Shown here: piece after piece, positions 1 to 7,716 of the stretch | Layout of the letters: each line of letters opens with the position of its first letter | Numbering within the stretch: position 1 is the stretch's first letter | Source of the DNA: a virus | Reading direction: 5' to 3' (one strand) | IMG/VR virus record: IMGVR_UViG_3300025669_000009 | Location: 1 to 43,985 of that record | Length of the DNA stretch: 43,985 nt | Translations under genes and position numbers: made by a program | The notes under the pieces: generated by a model | What the model saw: only the letters and a program-made list of their open reading frames with translations | What the model was told of the DNA's origin: nothing | Database searches by the model: none

Positions 1-127
1 CTACTCTTTAAAGCTTCGGATATTTCATCATCATCAACCGGAAGTCTACTTCTGATATCATCACCCATCCTCTTAAACTCCTCACGTATGAAGGCTTTAA
101 CCTTATCTACACGATACCCCTCAACGA
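1..127. repeat. Left copy of the 127-base terminal overlap
   Basis: These 127 bases are identical to 43859-43985. Exact repetition of this length at both contig ends is what a de Bruijn assembler with k=127 leaves on a circular or circularly permuted molecule. I read it as an assembly overlap rather than a biological terminal repeat. Removing one copy gives a circle of about 43,858 bp and restores the gene broken by the window edge. Confidence 0.93.
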
Positions 128-593
128 AGGGCTGCTCGAATGGGCCTTTCCCTGATGCTAATATATCCTTTATCCCATCAAACCTCTTCTCCCACTCAGG
201 AAGAGCTGTCTCAGGTATAGGCTCCTCATACATGGGGGATTCCCCTCGGTGGTCTTTACCAAGACAGTAAGCCTCAACCAGAGTCTTAGGTAGCATATCA
301 ACGGGGATATGTGAAATTCTTGATAGCTGCTTAATGTCATATTCGTTAGGCTTCTTAGGAAGATCCTGAACTACAAACACTACCCCATCACCCATTCTCT
401 CAAGATACCCATATTCCCCCTCCTTTAGCTCTTTATCAAATACTATAGGAACCCCCTGAAAGGTAAGCTTTGGTGGCTTATCCTCATCAATAGCCATAAT
501 AGCATCAGCTATGTTCTCCACCCCTGTTGGAGTAAGGATATAACTTTTATTTGCCCTATCTATAGCCTCTATAATCTTATCTCTCTTATTCAT
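1..593 (-). CDS. Hypothetical protein, continues across the contig join
   Basis: I do not recognise this protein. Reading left from the ATG at 593 through base 1 and on through 43858-43849 of the circle gives 200 residues ending in TAG. The ATG overlaps the TGA of the upstream zinc-knuckle gene (TGATG) and has a strong ribosome site, AGGAGGAGACACTG. The chain is acidic, with a charged C-terminal third containing the run PVDDDEISEALKSRGI; I see no signal peptide or membrane segment. Its stop is immediately followed by the ATG of the next leftward gene at 43848, so the recombination genes and the 43 kb genes may share an operon through the join. Confidence 0.85.
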   Translation of the reverse strand, partial: MNKRDKIIEAIDRANKSYILTPTGVENIADAIMAIDEDKPPKLTFQGVPIVFDKELKEGEYGYLERMGDGVVFVVQDLPKKPNEYDIKQLSRISHIPVDMLPKTLVEAYCLGKDHRGESPMYEEPIPETALPEWEKRFDGIKDILASGKGPFEQPFVEGYRVDKVKAFIREEFKRMGDDIRSRLPVDDDEISEALKS

Positions 594-937
594 CAGTGTC
601 TCCTCCTTACATTCTTAACCTTATCCTTCTCATTAGCTAACCTACGCTTATATAGCTCTACACAGGTCTTATCACAGAATCTAAAGTGAGGATCGAATTG
701 GTTATATCTTTCTATATGATCTGTACCACCACAGTATATACAAGGTCCTCTTACAGGGTCATACTGTCCTTGGTAATAGGACTTCTCTTCTGGTATCTCT
801 TGACCTTCTCCTTCTACTAACAGAACATAACCATGAGGAGTTTTCTGTATCTCTGAATATCTACCTTTAAGAGCAAAGTGTTCTTTCCAGTTAGCTAAGT
901 CTGACTTAGAGGGTTGAGGTTTAGTAAAGGCATACAT
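593..937 (-). CDS. Small zinc-knuckle protein
   Basis: A 114-residue protein. The frame is open to an ATG at 964, but AAGGAGATAACA lies just before the ATG at 937, giving the start MYAFTKPQPS. A CIYC pair and a CDKTC motif about 20 residues later could hold one zinc ion; the C-terminus is strongly basic (KRRLANEKDK to VRRRH). It lies between RuvC and the 200-residue gene and overlaps the latter by TGATG, so it is co-transcribed with the recombination genes. A nucleic-acid-binding role is inferred only from the zinc knuckle and basic tail. Confidence 0.82.
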   Translation of the reverse strand: MYAFTKPQPSKSDLANWKEHFALKGRYSEIQKTPHGYVLLVEGEGQEIPEEKSYYQGQYDPVRGPCIYCGGTDHIERYNQFDPHFRFCDKTCVELYKRRLANEKDKVKNVRRRH

Positions 938-966
938 TGTTATCTCCTTGGTTATTATATCCATTA

Positions 967-1488
967 TTATATATCTCCTATAATGTTACCTGCCAATGCG
1001 ATAGCTATACTATCAGTGACATCAAAGGACTTGTTGTCTATTAGAGATTGTACCATGTTAGGGTTAGTTACCATCTTCATTACAACCTTAGCTAAAGGTT
1101 CTTTATCTATCTTACCATTACCTGATACAGTCTTCTTTACTACTGAAGGGTTTATAAGACCTATTACAGTATCATGCTTATACATATGAGCTGCTATATC
1201 AACGCACGCAAGTAGACGATTCATCGACTTACTGGCATTACGGAACTTGATGAATGGTTCTTCACAGTATATCTTATCTGGTTGATGGTCTATGAATATA
1301 GATAATAGTTGATCTATATAATCCTGTAACCTACGACCACCCGCTACCTTGCTACCCTTACGTGATGCAGGCATTAAGGATACTGGATAAGTATTAAGTA
1401 CAGTTATAGACTCCTTTACTGAGGTATTGATTATCTCTAGTATGGCTACCCCACTATGTGCGCCAGGATCTATCCCTGTTATTATCAC
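967..1488 (-). CDS. ruvC: RuvC-like Holliday junction resolvase
   Basis: RuvC-type enzymes are dimeric, metal-dependent nucleases of the RNase H fold that cut four-way DNA junctions. This 173-residue protein, close to the bacterial length, shows the family pattern: D7 in GIDPG at the N-terminus, E76/E77 in IYCEEP, a KKTVSGNGKIDKE segment around 118-130 and D156/D159 in FDVTDSIAIAL. It starts with GTG at 1488, overlapping the TGA of recA (GTGA) and preceded by GGTGGAGA. Adjacent to recA, it probably resolves recombination intermediates or debranches DNA before packaging. Confidence 0.9.
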   Translation of the reverse strand: MIITGIDPGAHSGVAILEIINTSVKESITVLNTYPVSLMPASRKGSKVAGGRRLQDYIDQLLSIFIDHQPDKIYCEEPFIKFRNASKSMNRLLACVDIAAHMYKHDTVIGLINPSVVKKTVSGNGKIDKEPLAKVVMKMVTNPNMVQSLIDNKSFDVTDSIAIALAGNIIGDI

Positions 1489-2474
1489 TCTCCACCCCCT
1501 ACTATACTCAACCTAAGCTCTTCTAGTTCATTAGGATTATCCTTAAGCCATATCTTCATATTCTCAGCACCTTGGAACCTTTGTTCTTTATAAGTATACC
1601 ATGCACCCCCCTTCTTTGTCAACCCCTTTTCGATAGAAAGATCAATTAAGTCTCCTATAATAGAGAAGCCCTTACCATGGAACATATCTACAGTAGTATG
1701 TTTAGATTCATTACCCGATATCTTATCCTTCTTAAGCATAATCTTTATCTTAGCTCCTACTACAGCATCCTTACACTTAATCTGTCCTATCCTTCTTACA
1801 TCTACTCTTGATGAAGCATAGTACTTAATAGCATTACCACCTGTAGTACCTGTCTTAGGGGCAAAGGGACCACTATTAATAGTACCTCTCAGTTGATTGA
1901 TATAGAGGATGGTGACGTTCCTGTCGTGTAGTAAGGGGGTGAGTATCCTACAAGCCTTAGAAGTCATCCTACCCATAAGCCCTACATGACTATCACCCAT
2001 CTCAGCATCCTTCTCTGCTCTGGGTAGTAAGGCTGCTACACTATCTATAACCATTATCCCTAACTCAGAAGGTAAGCCTGTCTTATCCGCTACCTCATCC
2101 CATCTATCTGCCATCATAATAGCAGCATCAATAGCTGATTCTCCATCATCAAAGGTAGGAGCTATAATCATCTCATTATCCACACCCAGCAGAGCTGAGT
2201 ATAAAGGATCATATGTTCTCTCTAAGTCTATGTAAACACAAGCTAATCCCATCTTCTGTGCTTCTGCTATAGCTAGTAGAGCTAGTGTACTCTTACCGCT
2301 GCCTTCTGGCCCAAAGTATTCTAATGCTCTACCTCTAGGCCAACCACCACCTGTAAGGATATCTAGTGATGGTATACCTGTAGGTATTATATCAGGTCGT
2401 TTAGTATCACTACCCTTACGTAGTACATTAGCTCCATAAGCTCCTAGATCTTTAAGTATATCCTTCTTAGCCAT
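1485..2474 (-). CDS. recA: RecA recombinase
   Basis: An ATP-dependent strand-exchange protein of 329 residues that forms filaments on single-stranded DNA. The Walker A motif GPEGSGKST is at 55-63, the catalytic-glutamate segment IDLERTYDP at 82-90 (E85), Walker B IMVIDS ends near D144-S145, followed by the INQLR segment and TTGGNAIKYYASSRVDVRR, which matches the DNA-binding loop 2 region. The C-terminal domain is shortened compared with bacterial RecA. The start has AAGGAGATATA before ATG. It overlaps ruvC. With the exonuclease and SSB-like protein at 9-10.5 kb it forms a complete recombination set. Confidence 0.95.
   Translation of the reverse strand: MAKKDILKDLGAYGANVLRKGSDTKRPDIIPTGIPSLDILTGGGWPRGRALEYFGPEGSGKSTLALLAIAEAQKMGLACVYIDLERTYDPLYSALLGVDNEMIIAPTFDDGESAIDAAIMMADRWDEVADKTGLPSELGIMVIDSVAALLPRAEKDAEMGDSHVGLMGRMTSKACRILTPLLHDRNVTILYINQLRGTINSGPFAPKTGTTGGNAIKYYASSRVDVRRIGQIKCKDAVVGAKIKIMLKKDKISGNESKHTTVDMFHGKGFSIIGDLIDLSIEKGLTKKGGAWYTYKEQRFQGAENMKIWLKDNPNELEELRLSIVGGGE
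1593..1622 (-). promoter_or_regulatory. Possible promoter inside recA
   Basis: On the minus strand TTGACA (1622-1617) is followed by an 18-base spacer and TATACT (1598-1593). It lies in the 3' part of recA and would boost ruvC and the genes beyond. The -35 is perfect, the -10 has one mismatch and there is no TGn extension. The bases also encode LTKKGGAWYT, so chance is possible. Confidence 0.35.
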
Positions 2475-2498
2475 TATATCTCCTTGTGTAGTTTACCT

Positions 2499-2780
2499 TT
2501 AAATATATACAGGCTCCCTAAACCACGCACCATTAAGGAACTGCCTTAACTTCCACCTATTCCCTGTCTTATCTACCATGTCATAAAAAGTATCGCTGTT
2601 GCTTATAGGTACTATCTTTATCTCCATCATCTCACACCAGCACTTCTTTGCTCCCCTTGACTTACCTGCTATGTCTTCAGCAAGTGTCCACTCTCGTTCA
2701 CATTTAATTATGGGGCCTGTAGGCAGCCTCCACTTCTCGTCCTCGGTCATATCCCTTGGGTCTTTCATCCAGAACTCCAT
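2499..2780 (-). CDS. Hypothetical protein
   Basis: I do not recognise this 93-residue protein. The frame extends to 2813, but AAGGAGATATAGG precedes the ATG at 2780 (start MEFWMKDPRD), which I prefer; that start also clears the preceding stop at 2782. It is rich in Trp, Met and charged residues (DMTEDEKWRLP, KKCWCEMMEI) and has no membrane segment. It sits between the YopX-like gene and recA, 24 bases from the recA start. Confidence 0.75.
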   Translation of the reverse strand: MEFWMKDPRDMTEDEKWRLPTGPIIKCEREWTLAEDIAGKSRGAKKCWCEMMEIKIVPISNSDTFYDMVDKTGNRWKLRQFLNGAWFREPVYI

Positions 2781-2781
2781 C

Positions 2782-3144
2782 CTATATCTCCTTAAGTAAG
2801 TCAGGGTTCTCATATATATTACCTATTACTTCACAGTCTTCGGGATCTTCTTCAAAGGTAAAGCCTATACACCAGTCCATTGAACAGTCATAAGAATCTA
2901 CTGGACCCCTTGTCCAGTCTATGTACTCTACTCCGGGGAGTACACTCCCCTGGTAAGAAAGTACATCACCTTCATATATCTCTATACCATTCTTATCTTT
3001 AAGACCTGTGTACTGCATAGCACTGAATCGAGCTTGGTTCATGTTTGGCATAGTGAACTGTAATAGCGTACGTTGTAGGGTTTCACACCATGAAATCATG
3101 CGCTTCTCCATACCATCCCACACCCTAAACTTTATCTCTCTCAT
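2782..3144 (-). CDS. YopX-like protein
   Basis: A 120-residue protein with the layout of the YopX family, common in phages and prophages and of unknown function: an N-terminal REIKFRVWDGMEKRM strand, a central MQYTGLKDKNGIEIYEGDVL motif and a C-terminal CEVIGNIYENPDLL. The family forms a small beta-barrel-like dimer. It starts inside the end of the 48-residue gene upstream (20-base overlap) and ends two bases before the next start, so expression is probably coupled. Confidence 0.85.
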   Translation of the reverse strand: MREIKFRVWDGMEKRMISWCETLQRTLLQFTMPNMNQARFSAMQYTGLKDKNGIEIYEGDVLSYQGSVLPGVEYIDWTRGPVDSYDCSMDWCIGFTFEEDPEDCEVIGNIYENPDLLKEI

Positions 3145-3271
3145 CTTTATCCCCCCAGGGGCCGTACTCCCCTAACATGTCATGTAATATATCCAGTATC
3201 CTCTGGTCTTCCTCGGTCCACTCTCTTTCATCCATCACTACTATAGGCAGTCCCTCTACATTCTCACTCAT
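3125..3271 (-). CDS. Small acidic protein, 48 residues
   Basis: The ATG at 3271 overlaps the TGA of the DNA polymerase gene (ATGA) and GGGGGC lies just upstream, typical of coupled translation. The protein starts MSENVEGLPIVVMDEREWTE, is strongly acidic, and its end overlaps the YopX-like start by 20 bases. No family recognised; it fills the only gap between the two genes. Confidence 0.65.
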   Translation of the reverse strand: MSENVEGLPIVVMDEREWTEEDQRILDILHDMLGEYGPWGDKDERDKV

Positions 3272-5001
3272 TTAGCCCCCCATGTTGTTCCTACATTAAC
3301 TTCAGCTTCTAATGGAACCCTTAAACCCTGTACCTTCTCTATCATATGATGTTGTATTATATCATTAACATTATCTGTTATATCAGGAGTATGTTCTACT
3401 ATAACCTCATCATGTATAGTAGCTACTAACCTACCCCCTATCTCTCTTATAGCAGGCCCCATACCTATTAAGGAGAATAAGGTTAACTCCCCTGCACTAC
3501 CCTGTAGCTTAGTATTAAGAGCAAAGAACCTAGCATTCTCTTCATCTAACCACAGCTTACGACCAAATAGGGAGGTTACATATAACTGTCTTTCTGCTAC
3601 AGCTCCTAAGGTAAAGCCGTACTGTCTTAGTTGAGGGAAGGTAGCATAGAACTTCTTCAGTATTTCCCTACACTTAGCTTCTTCCATGTGTATATCTTGA
3701 GCTTGTAGGTTACCTTGGAACCTTGCTACTCCACCACCGTATAGGGTAAGGTATACTAGGGTCTTAGATATGTCTCTAGCAGCAGGGTACTTCTTCTTTA
3801 CTTCATTAGGTTCACAGTCTAAGCCCATTATGTCTTTAGCTACCCATCCGTGGAAGTCTACACCACTTGATATAAGGGCTATCAGGTGCTCATCACAGGA
3901 GAAGTGAGCTGCTAATCTTAGTTCTATTTGGCTATAATCTGCTATACTGAATAGTTTACCTTCTGCTGGTATGAATATCTCCCTTACTCTACCATCTCTT
4001 CTTACAGGTACTTGTTGTATGTTAGGTTCTGATGATGACGCTCTACCTGTTCTTACCTTGTATGTTGAGTATGATGGGTATATCATATCCTCTATTCTTA
4101 CCTCATCCCACTTAGCAAAGAACTGGGCTATCTTTATAAGACTTCTATATTCTAGTATTATGGTAGCTATAGGACTGTCTATGGCTGATAAGGCTTCATT
4201 ACTGGTACTGTTCTTCATCTTCTTTGTCTTAGGGTCTATTACCTTAGGGTATAGGCCATCTAGGTGGAACAGCTTAAGCATCTGTTGTACTGAGTTAATG
4301 TTGAAGGTAGCTTTATACTTGGCAGGGTTAGCTGTTCTTAGGTCTTTATAGCTCATACCCTTTACCTTAGCTCTAGCTTCTCTAAGTAGCTTCTGTTCTA
4401 TTCTCTTTATATACTTAGGGTATGATGATTTAAGGGTATCTACTTGTTCCTGTGCCTTGGTGTTATACTCTGTAGCTAGTTCATGTAGTTTATCTACATC
4501 TATACGTACTCCTCCTTCTATCATATGTAGTAGTTCTCTAGCTAAGGGCATGGAATAGTTAAGATAATAGTCTAACATACCCCTCTTCTCTACAGCCTTC
4601 CACAGTACGGGGAATAGGTTATATGTCTGTTCACAGTCTATCTTATTGTATGCTTTAGTATCATCACTATCATCTAGCTTCTTACGGTTAACCATCTTCT
4701 TCCATCTCTTAACACCTAGGAAGTCTACAGCTAGGTCTTCTAAGCTATGGCTTTCTACGGGTAGGAGGGAGGAGAGGATAGCTGTATCATGATCTAACCT
4801 TAATCCTTCTATACCCCATTGACAGTCGAATAGACCATTGTGATATATCTGTTGATAGTCAAGGAGGTTAGGGGGTACATTCTTACCCTTACCACATACA
4901 AACTTCTTAGGGCTATATATACCAGTACATAACACATCTTCCTTATGACTGTTAAGACCAGTTGTTTCTATGTCTATGGCTACGTAGTTGATACTACTCA
5001 T
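3268..5001 (-). CDS. DNA polymerase, family A, with 3'-5' exonuclease
   Basis: Replicative or repair DNA polymerase of 577 residues without a 5'-3' exonuclease domain. The proofreading domain shows ExoI DIET (D10, E12), ExoII HNGLFD (N55, D59) and ExoIII AYNKID (Y118, D122). The polymerase domain shows motif A IADYSQIELR (D355), motif B R409-K413-Y417-Y421 and motif C TIHDEV (H530, D531). The residue matching E. coli Pol I Phe762 is Tyr417, as in T7 polymerase. The ATG at 5001 overlaps the end of the upstream zinc-ribbon gene and follows AAGGGATAGCC. No helicase or primase gene was recognised beside it or elsewhere. Confidence 0.97.
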   Translation of the reverse strand: MSSINYVAIDIETTGLNSHKEDVLCTGIYSPKKFVCGKGKNVPPNLLDYQQIYHNGLFDCQWGIEGLRLDHDTAILSSLLPVESHSLEDLAVDFLGVKRWKKMVNRKKLDDSDDTKAYNKIDCEQTYNLFPVLWKAVEKRGMLDYYLNYSMPLARELLHMIEGGVRIDVDKLHELATEYNTKAQEQVDTLKSSYPKYIKRIEQKLLREARAKVKGMSYKDLRTANPAKYKATFNINSVQQMLKLFHLDGLYPKVIDPKTKKMKNSTSNEALSAIDSPIATIILEYRSLIKIAQFFAKWDEVRIEDMIYPSYSTYKVRTGRASSSEPNIQQVPVRRDGRVREIFIPAEGKLFSIADYSQIELRLAAHFSCDEHLIALISSGVDFHGWVAKDIMGLDCEPNEVKKKYPAARDISKTLVYLTLYGGGVARFQGNLQAQDIHMEEAKCREILKKFYATFPQLRQYGFTLGAVAERQLYVTSLFGRKLWLDEENARFFALNTKLQGSAGELTLFSLIGMGPAIREIGGRLVATIHDEVIVEHTPDITDNVNDIIQHHMIEKVQGLRVPLEAEVNVGTTWGAK

Positions 5002-5224
5002 GGCTATCCCTTTTTATACCGTTATCGGCTCGTGACAGGCAGTCTGCACAACTTGGGGGGTATTCCTGAAGTGTAGCTGCCTTAGTGTAATATACAGAGG
5101 CACATCCGGTACAGCGGTATGCTATACCATCCTCAGTAAGAGCCTCTAAAGGCTCCTCACACTTAGGACAATCCTTACCATTCCCCTTATAAAGAAGTAG
5201 CCAGTATGGTTTAGGTGCCATCAT
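4994..5224 (-). CDS. Small zinc-ribbon protein
   Basis: A 76-residue protein with two CxxC pairs (CPKCEEPL, CTGCASVYY) spaced as in a zinc ribbon, plus a third pair CADC near the C-terminus. Starts are possible at 5224 or one codon on. It overlaps the polymerase start by eight bases and directly follows the Cys-rich gene at 5225, so it is translationally coupled to the polymerase. A DNA- or protein-binding accessory role is inference. Confidence 0.78.
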   Translation of the reverse strand: MMAPKPYWLLLYKGNGKDCPKCEEPLEALTEDGIAYRCTGCASVYYTKAATLQEYPPSCADCLSRADNGIKRDSHE

Positions 5225-5680
5225 CTATTCCCCCAATGATTCCAACAGTTTATCCTCTTCCAACAGTGCATTCAACATACCTGTAGCATTAAGTATTATC
5301 TTAATAAGAGCTGTATCTATACCTTCTTCACCTTCCTTATCACTTCTATGTATCCTACGTACCTCTGCTATGCCATCTAACATCTCTTCCATATAATCAT
5401 CCTTAATCATGTATGTACCCTTGTCTGACGTACAATCGTTGCATGAGGAGCATCCTGTACAGCCTTCACCCCTCTGATCTGGTGTATAGTACCCGTCACT
5501 TAGCTGTACCATATCACCTGAGGAATAGGGCGGTACAACTGCAGTCCTTGAAGGCTTGCTTATACACATGTCAAGACCATATACTTTAGCTTCCTGCTCC
5601 GCTAGTGTCACGCTATCCTCAACACAGTCACACTTAGCTTGGAACTCCTCATTCCACTTCTCACATACTTTACATACCAT
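5225..5680 (-). CDS. Cysteine-rich hypothetical protein
   Basis: A 151-residue protein with Cys clusters at the N-terminus (CKVC, CDC) and centre (GCTGCSSCNDC), enough for one or two metal sites, followed by an acidic helical C-terminal half (EEMLDGIAEVRRIHRSDKEG). No family recognised. Its ATG overlaps the stop of the gene upstream and its stop abuts the zinc-ribbon gene, so it belongs to the polymerase operon. Confidence 0.75.
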   Translation of the reverse strand: MVCKVCEKWNEEFQAKCDCVEDSVTLAEQEAKVYGLDMCISKPSRTAVVPPYSSGDMVQLSDGYYTPDQRGEGCTGCSSCNDCTSDKGTYMIKDDYMEEMLDGIAEVRRIHRSDKEGEEGIDTALIKIILNATGMLNALLEEDKLLESLGE

Positions 5681-5874
5681 TACTTATCCTCCTCAGAATA
5701 GTCAAACCATAAACCATCGAGCAGTTTACGAGCACTCTCTAGAGTAACATTTATGTGACCACCACTAGTGAACCCCATCCTTACCGTATCACTGCTGGGT
5801 AGTATATAGATAACCCTATCCATGTCAATGAGTATCTTCTTCCCTTCTGTAGTCATATAGTCCTTAATCCTCAT
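5680..5874 (-). CDS. Small beta-rich protein, FlbD-like pattern
   Basis: A 64-residue protein with alternating hydrophobic strands: KKILIDMDRVIYILPSSD followed by GHINVTLESARKLLDGL. The pattern resembles the short FlbD-like proteins often annotated in phages, but the match is loose and I would not transfer a function. Its stop overlaps the start of the Cys-rich gene. Confidence 0.72.
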   Translation of the reverse strand: MRIKDYMTTEGKKILIDMDRVIYILPSSDTVRMGFTSGGHINVTLESARKLLDGLWFDYSEEDK

Positions 5875-5887
5875 ACTATACCTCCCC

Positions 5888-6010
5888 TTACCAAACCTTA
5901 CTAATAAAGTGAATACTTACATATACAATAGCTCCTATAGCTCCTAAACCTAATAGAAGAGACATTAATTGTATACCTATAACCATTACCACTAACCTTG
6001 ATTTTCTCAT
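5888..6010 (-). CDS. Membrane micropeptide, 40 residues
   Basis: The ATG at 6010 overlaps the TAA of the HAD gene (TAATG). The peptide begins MRKSRLVVMVIGIQLMSLLL and is one hydrophobic helix (about residues 6-33) after a basic N-terminus, predicting inner-membrane insertion with the N-terminus in the cytoplasm. It is one of several single-helix micropeptides in this genome. Confidence 0.65.
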   Translation of the reverse strand: MRKSRLVVMVIGIQLMSLLLGLGAIGAIVYVSIHFISKVW

Positions 6011-6381
6011 TACTTATCCTCCTCTTCTCTCGTATAGTTATCATGGAACCAGTCTCTACTATACTTAAACAGTTCTTTGTCTGGTAAAGACCACCACTTC
6101 TTAGGGTCTACTACATGTAGTATAGCAGGGAACTCTATTATACTCTCTGGTCTATCATCTACTATAACATCAGGCTTATCTATAAAGTGTGTAAAGTATT
6201 TCTCTATCTTATGCTTCTTACATACTCTCTTAGCATGATCTCCTCCACTATGTGACCAACATATAAGGGTAGTATATCTTACCTTCCACTCCTTAAGCTT
6301 ATTCTCTACACCAGGGAACAGTTCATCATGTCCGTTAATAAGAGTATAATCTACATCCACAGCTAAAGTCCTTACAGGCAT
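6010..6381 (-). CDS. HAD-superfamily phosphatase-like protein
   Basis: A 123-residue minimal HAD fold. Motif I is AVDVDYTLI (nucleophile D9, acid D11), motif II the serine in ICWSHSG, and motif IV VIVDDRPE (D87-D88 region). There is little room for a cap domain, so the substrate could be a macromolecule or a small phosphoester. The C-terminus is aromatic and acidic (DWFHDNYTREEEDK). It lies between the HNH-like gene and a membrane micropeptide in the leftward operon. Phosphatase activity is inferred from the motifs. Confidence 0.85.
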   Translation of the reverse strand: MPVRTLAVDVDYTLINGHDELFPGVENKLKEWKVRYTTLICWSHSGGDHAKRVCKKHKIEKYFTHFIDKPDVIVDDRPESIIEFPAILHVVDPKKWWSLPDKELFKYSRDWFHDNYTREEEDK

Positions 6382-6382
6382 C

Positions 6383-6712
6383 CTATACCTCCTCTTCTAC
6401 TACATCTCCATGTATCTCTATATACCTTAGTCTATACTCATGTGATACTTTAGTTAATATAGGTCTATAATGCTTCATCTTCTTATGTACTGTGTCATGG
6501 TGACAGTTATTATTACCATATGATGATGTCTTAAAGTCACATAAGGGTACTGTATCATAATCATTCCATCTACCATTAACATGATGAGCAGCACTATGAT
6601 GAGGTTTACCTGTAGGCTTATCACCATAAGACTTATGTCCACATATACAGCATGGTTGCTCTCTTATATAATCAAGGTAATCTTCATCCTTTACTTCATT
6701 CCTTCTCATCAT
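6383..6712 (-). CDS. HNH-like nuclease (DUF968/Ref-like pattern)
   Basis: About 109 residues. CCICG near the N-terminus, HHSAAHHVNGRWNDYD, a cysteine in VPLC and the C-terminal CHHDTVHK give the zinc and His arrangement of small phage HNH nucleases such as the DUF968 or Ref-like group, which nick or cut DNA during recombination. The frame opens at a TTG (6727), but the double ATG at 6712/6709 after GAGGAAGAAGG is the likelier start. It overlaps the end of the GroES-like gene. Confidence 0.72.
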   Translation of the reverse strand: MMRRNEVKDEDYLDYIREQPCCICGHKSYGDKPTGKPHHSAAHHVNGRWNDYDTVPLCDFKTSSYGNNNCHHDTVHKKMKHYRPILTKVSHEYRLRYIEIHGDVVEEEV

Positions 6713-7010
6713 CACCTTCTTCCTCAATCAGTTCACTAAGTATCTCAGCTGCTACTACAATATGGAACTTACCACCATCTAGCTTTATCTCTGTAGCATA
6801 CTTAGGATATACTACCTTCATACCCTCAGTAAAGGTAAGGTCTGCATATGAACCGTCATACAGTAGCTTACCTGGACCTGCTTCTATTACAGTACCTATA
6901 AGTAGATCTGATGCTACATTAGTATCTACAAATATCCTACCTACCTTCTGTACTCCATCTGGATCTGGCTTAAGTATTAGATAATCAGCGTGTGGTTTAA
7001 GTCTTGACAT
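6696..7010 (-). CDS. groES: GroES-like co-chaperonin
   Basis: A 104-residue Cpn10-type protein. The N-terminal strand LKPHADYLILKPDPDG, a mobile-loop-like segment (RIFVDTNVASDLLIGTVI), the GTVIEAGPGKLLYDG turn and the closing GMKVVYPKYATEIKLDG/KFHIVVAAEIL strands follow bacterial GroES, with an added acidic tail (EEEGDDEKE). Phage GroES homologues such as T4 gp31 replace the host lid so that GroEL can fold the capsid protein; no GroEL gene is present, so it would work with the host chaperonin. The ATG at 7010 has AAGGAGAATAAC upstream. Confidence 0.88.
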   Translation of the reverse strand: MSRLKPHADYLILKPDPDGVQKVGRIFVDTNVASDLLIGTVIEAGPGKLLYDGSYADLTFTEGMKVVYPKYATEIKLDGGKFHIVVAAEILSELIEEEGDDEKE

Positions 7011-7027
7011 GTTATTCTCCTTGTAGG

Positions 7028-7318
7028 TTAATCCTTCAATAGCTTGTTAGTTTTAAGTACTTGATATAGACCTGATTCTAATGATGATATATTCTTATGA
7101 GGCATCTCCATCTCCAGTAAGGTATTAAGAGTTTCTATTATCTCATGTATAAGAGTACACTCTTGTACCTCTTGAGGGAAGGATGTATTAATGTGTATCT
7201 CCTGTTTAGCTGCTATAGAACTACCACATAATACACTACCTGTCTCATCTGATAAGGCCTTGTTCTTCTTTACTATAAACATCTGTCCTAGTATATCTAG
7301 TTTAGTGGGTATCTTCAT
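7028..7318 (-). CDS. Putative metallopeptidase-like protein with HExxE motif
   Basis: A 96-residue protein with QEIHINTSFPQE followed by TLIHEIIETLN and, about 22 residues on, SSLESGLYQVL. This resembles the compact HExxH-type core of IrrE/ImmA-like or SprT-like phage proteins, with Glu in place of the second His (HEIIE). The third ligand would be the Glu in LESG. Activity is uncertain. It overlaps the gene upstream by four bases and precedes the GroES-like gene. Confidence 0.7.
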   Translation of the reverse strand: MKIPTKLDILGQMFIVKKNKALSDETGSVLCGSSIAAKQEIHINTSFPQEVQECTLIHEIIETLNTLLEMEMPHKNISSLESGLYQVLKTNKLLKD

Positions 7319-7551
7319 ACCTTATCCCCCCACTCTTTAAGAGCCTTCTTAAGGTCAGCGGTGCGGTTAGTCTCTACATACTCATTTCTATAGTCAACCT
7401 TATCTATCTTAATGCTTTCCACCACATCACATAACTTCTCTATAGTAGTACATAACTTATCAACACTCCTCATACCATAATCATAGTAATCTAAGTCCTC
7501 ATACAACTGCTCCTGTAGTTCCTTAACCCTATCCCGTATCTTCTGTGTCAT
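7315..7551 (-). CDS. Predicted helical protein
   Basis: A 78-residue, highly charged protein with heptad-like spacing (IRDRVKELQEQLYEDLDYYD; KALKEWGDKV), probably a helical bundle or coiled coil. No family recognised. It starts directly after the stop of the 54-residue membrane protein and overlaps the metallopeptidase-like gene by ATGA. Confidence 0.72.
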   Translation of the reverse strand: MTQKIRDRVKELQEQLYEDLDYYDYGMRSVDKLCTTIEKLCDVVESIKIDKVDYRNEYVETNRTADLKKALKEWGDKV

Positions 7552-7716
7552 CTATACCCCCCAATCAAGTTTCGCTACCCTATCGTAACATAGCCAACTA
7601 ATTGCCCATATGGGTAGGAATACAAAGAACCCTATAGTACCACTACCATAACGCATAGCAACCAATCCTATACATACCTGAATACCTATACGTAGTATAA
7701 CTTTATATATACTCAT
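7552..7716 (-). CDS. Small membrane protein, 54 residues
   Basis: The ATG at 7716 overlaps the TGA of the HNH gene (ATGA). The protein begins MSIYKVILRIGIQVCIGLVA and has two hydrophobic stretches (about 6-22 and 26-45, the latter FFVFLPIWAISWL) separated by a short turn. Two membrane helices, or one long one, are likely. TAG is followed directly by the next ATG at 7551. Confidence 0.68.
   Translation of the reverse strand: MSIYKVILRIGIQVCIGLVAMRYGSGTIGFFVFLPIWAISWLCYDRVAKLDWGV

Noticed and set aside
3971-4351. Long rightward frame antisense to the polymerase gene
   Set aside because: It is a shadow frame over conserved polymerase motifs and has no ribosome site.
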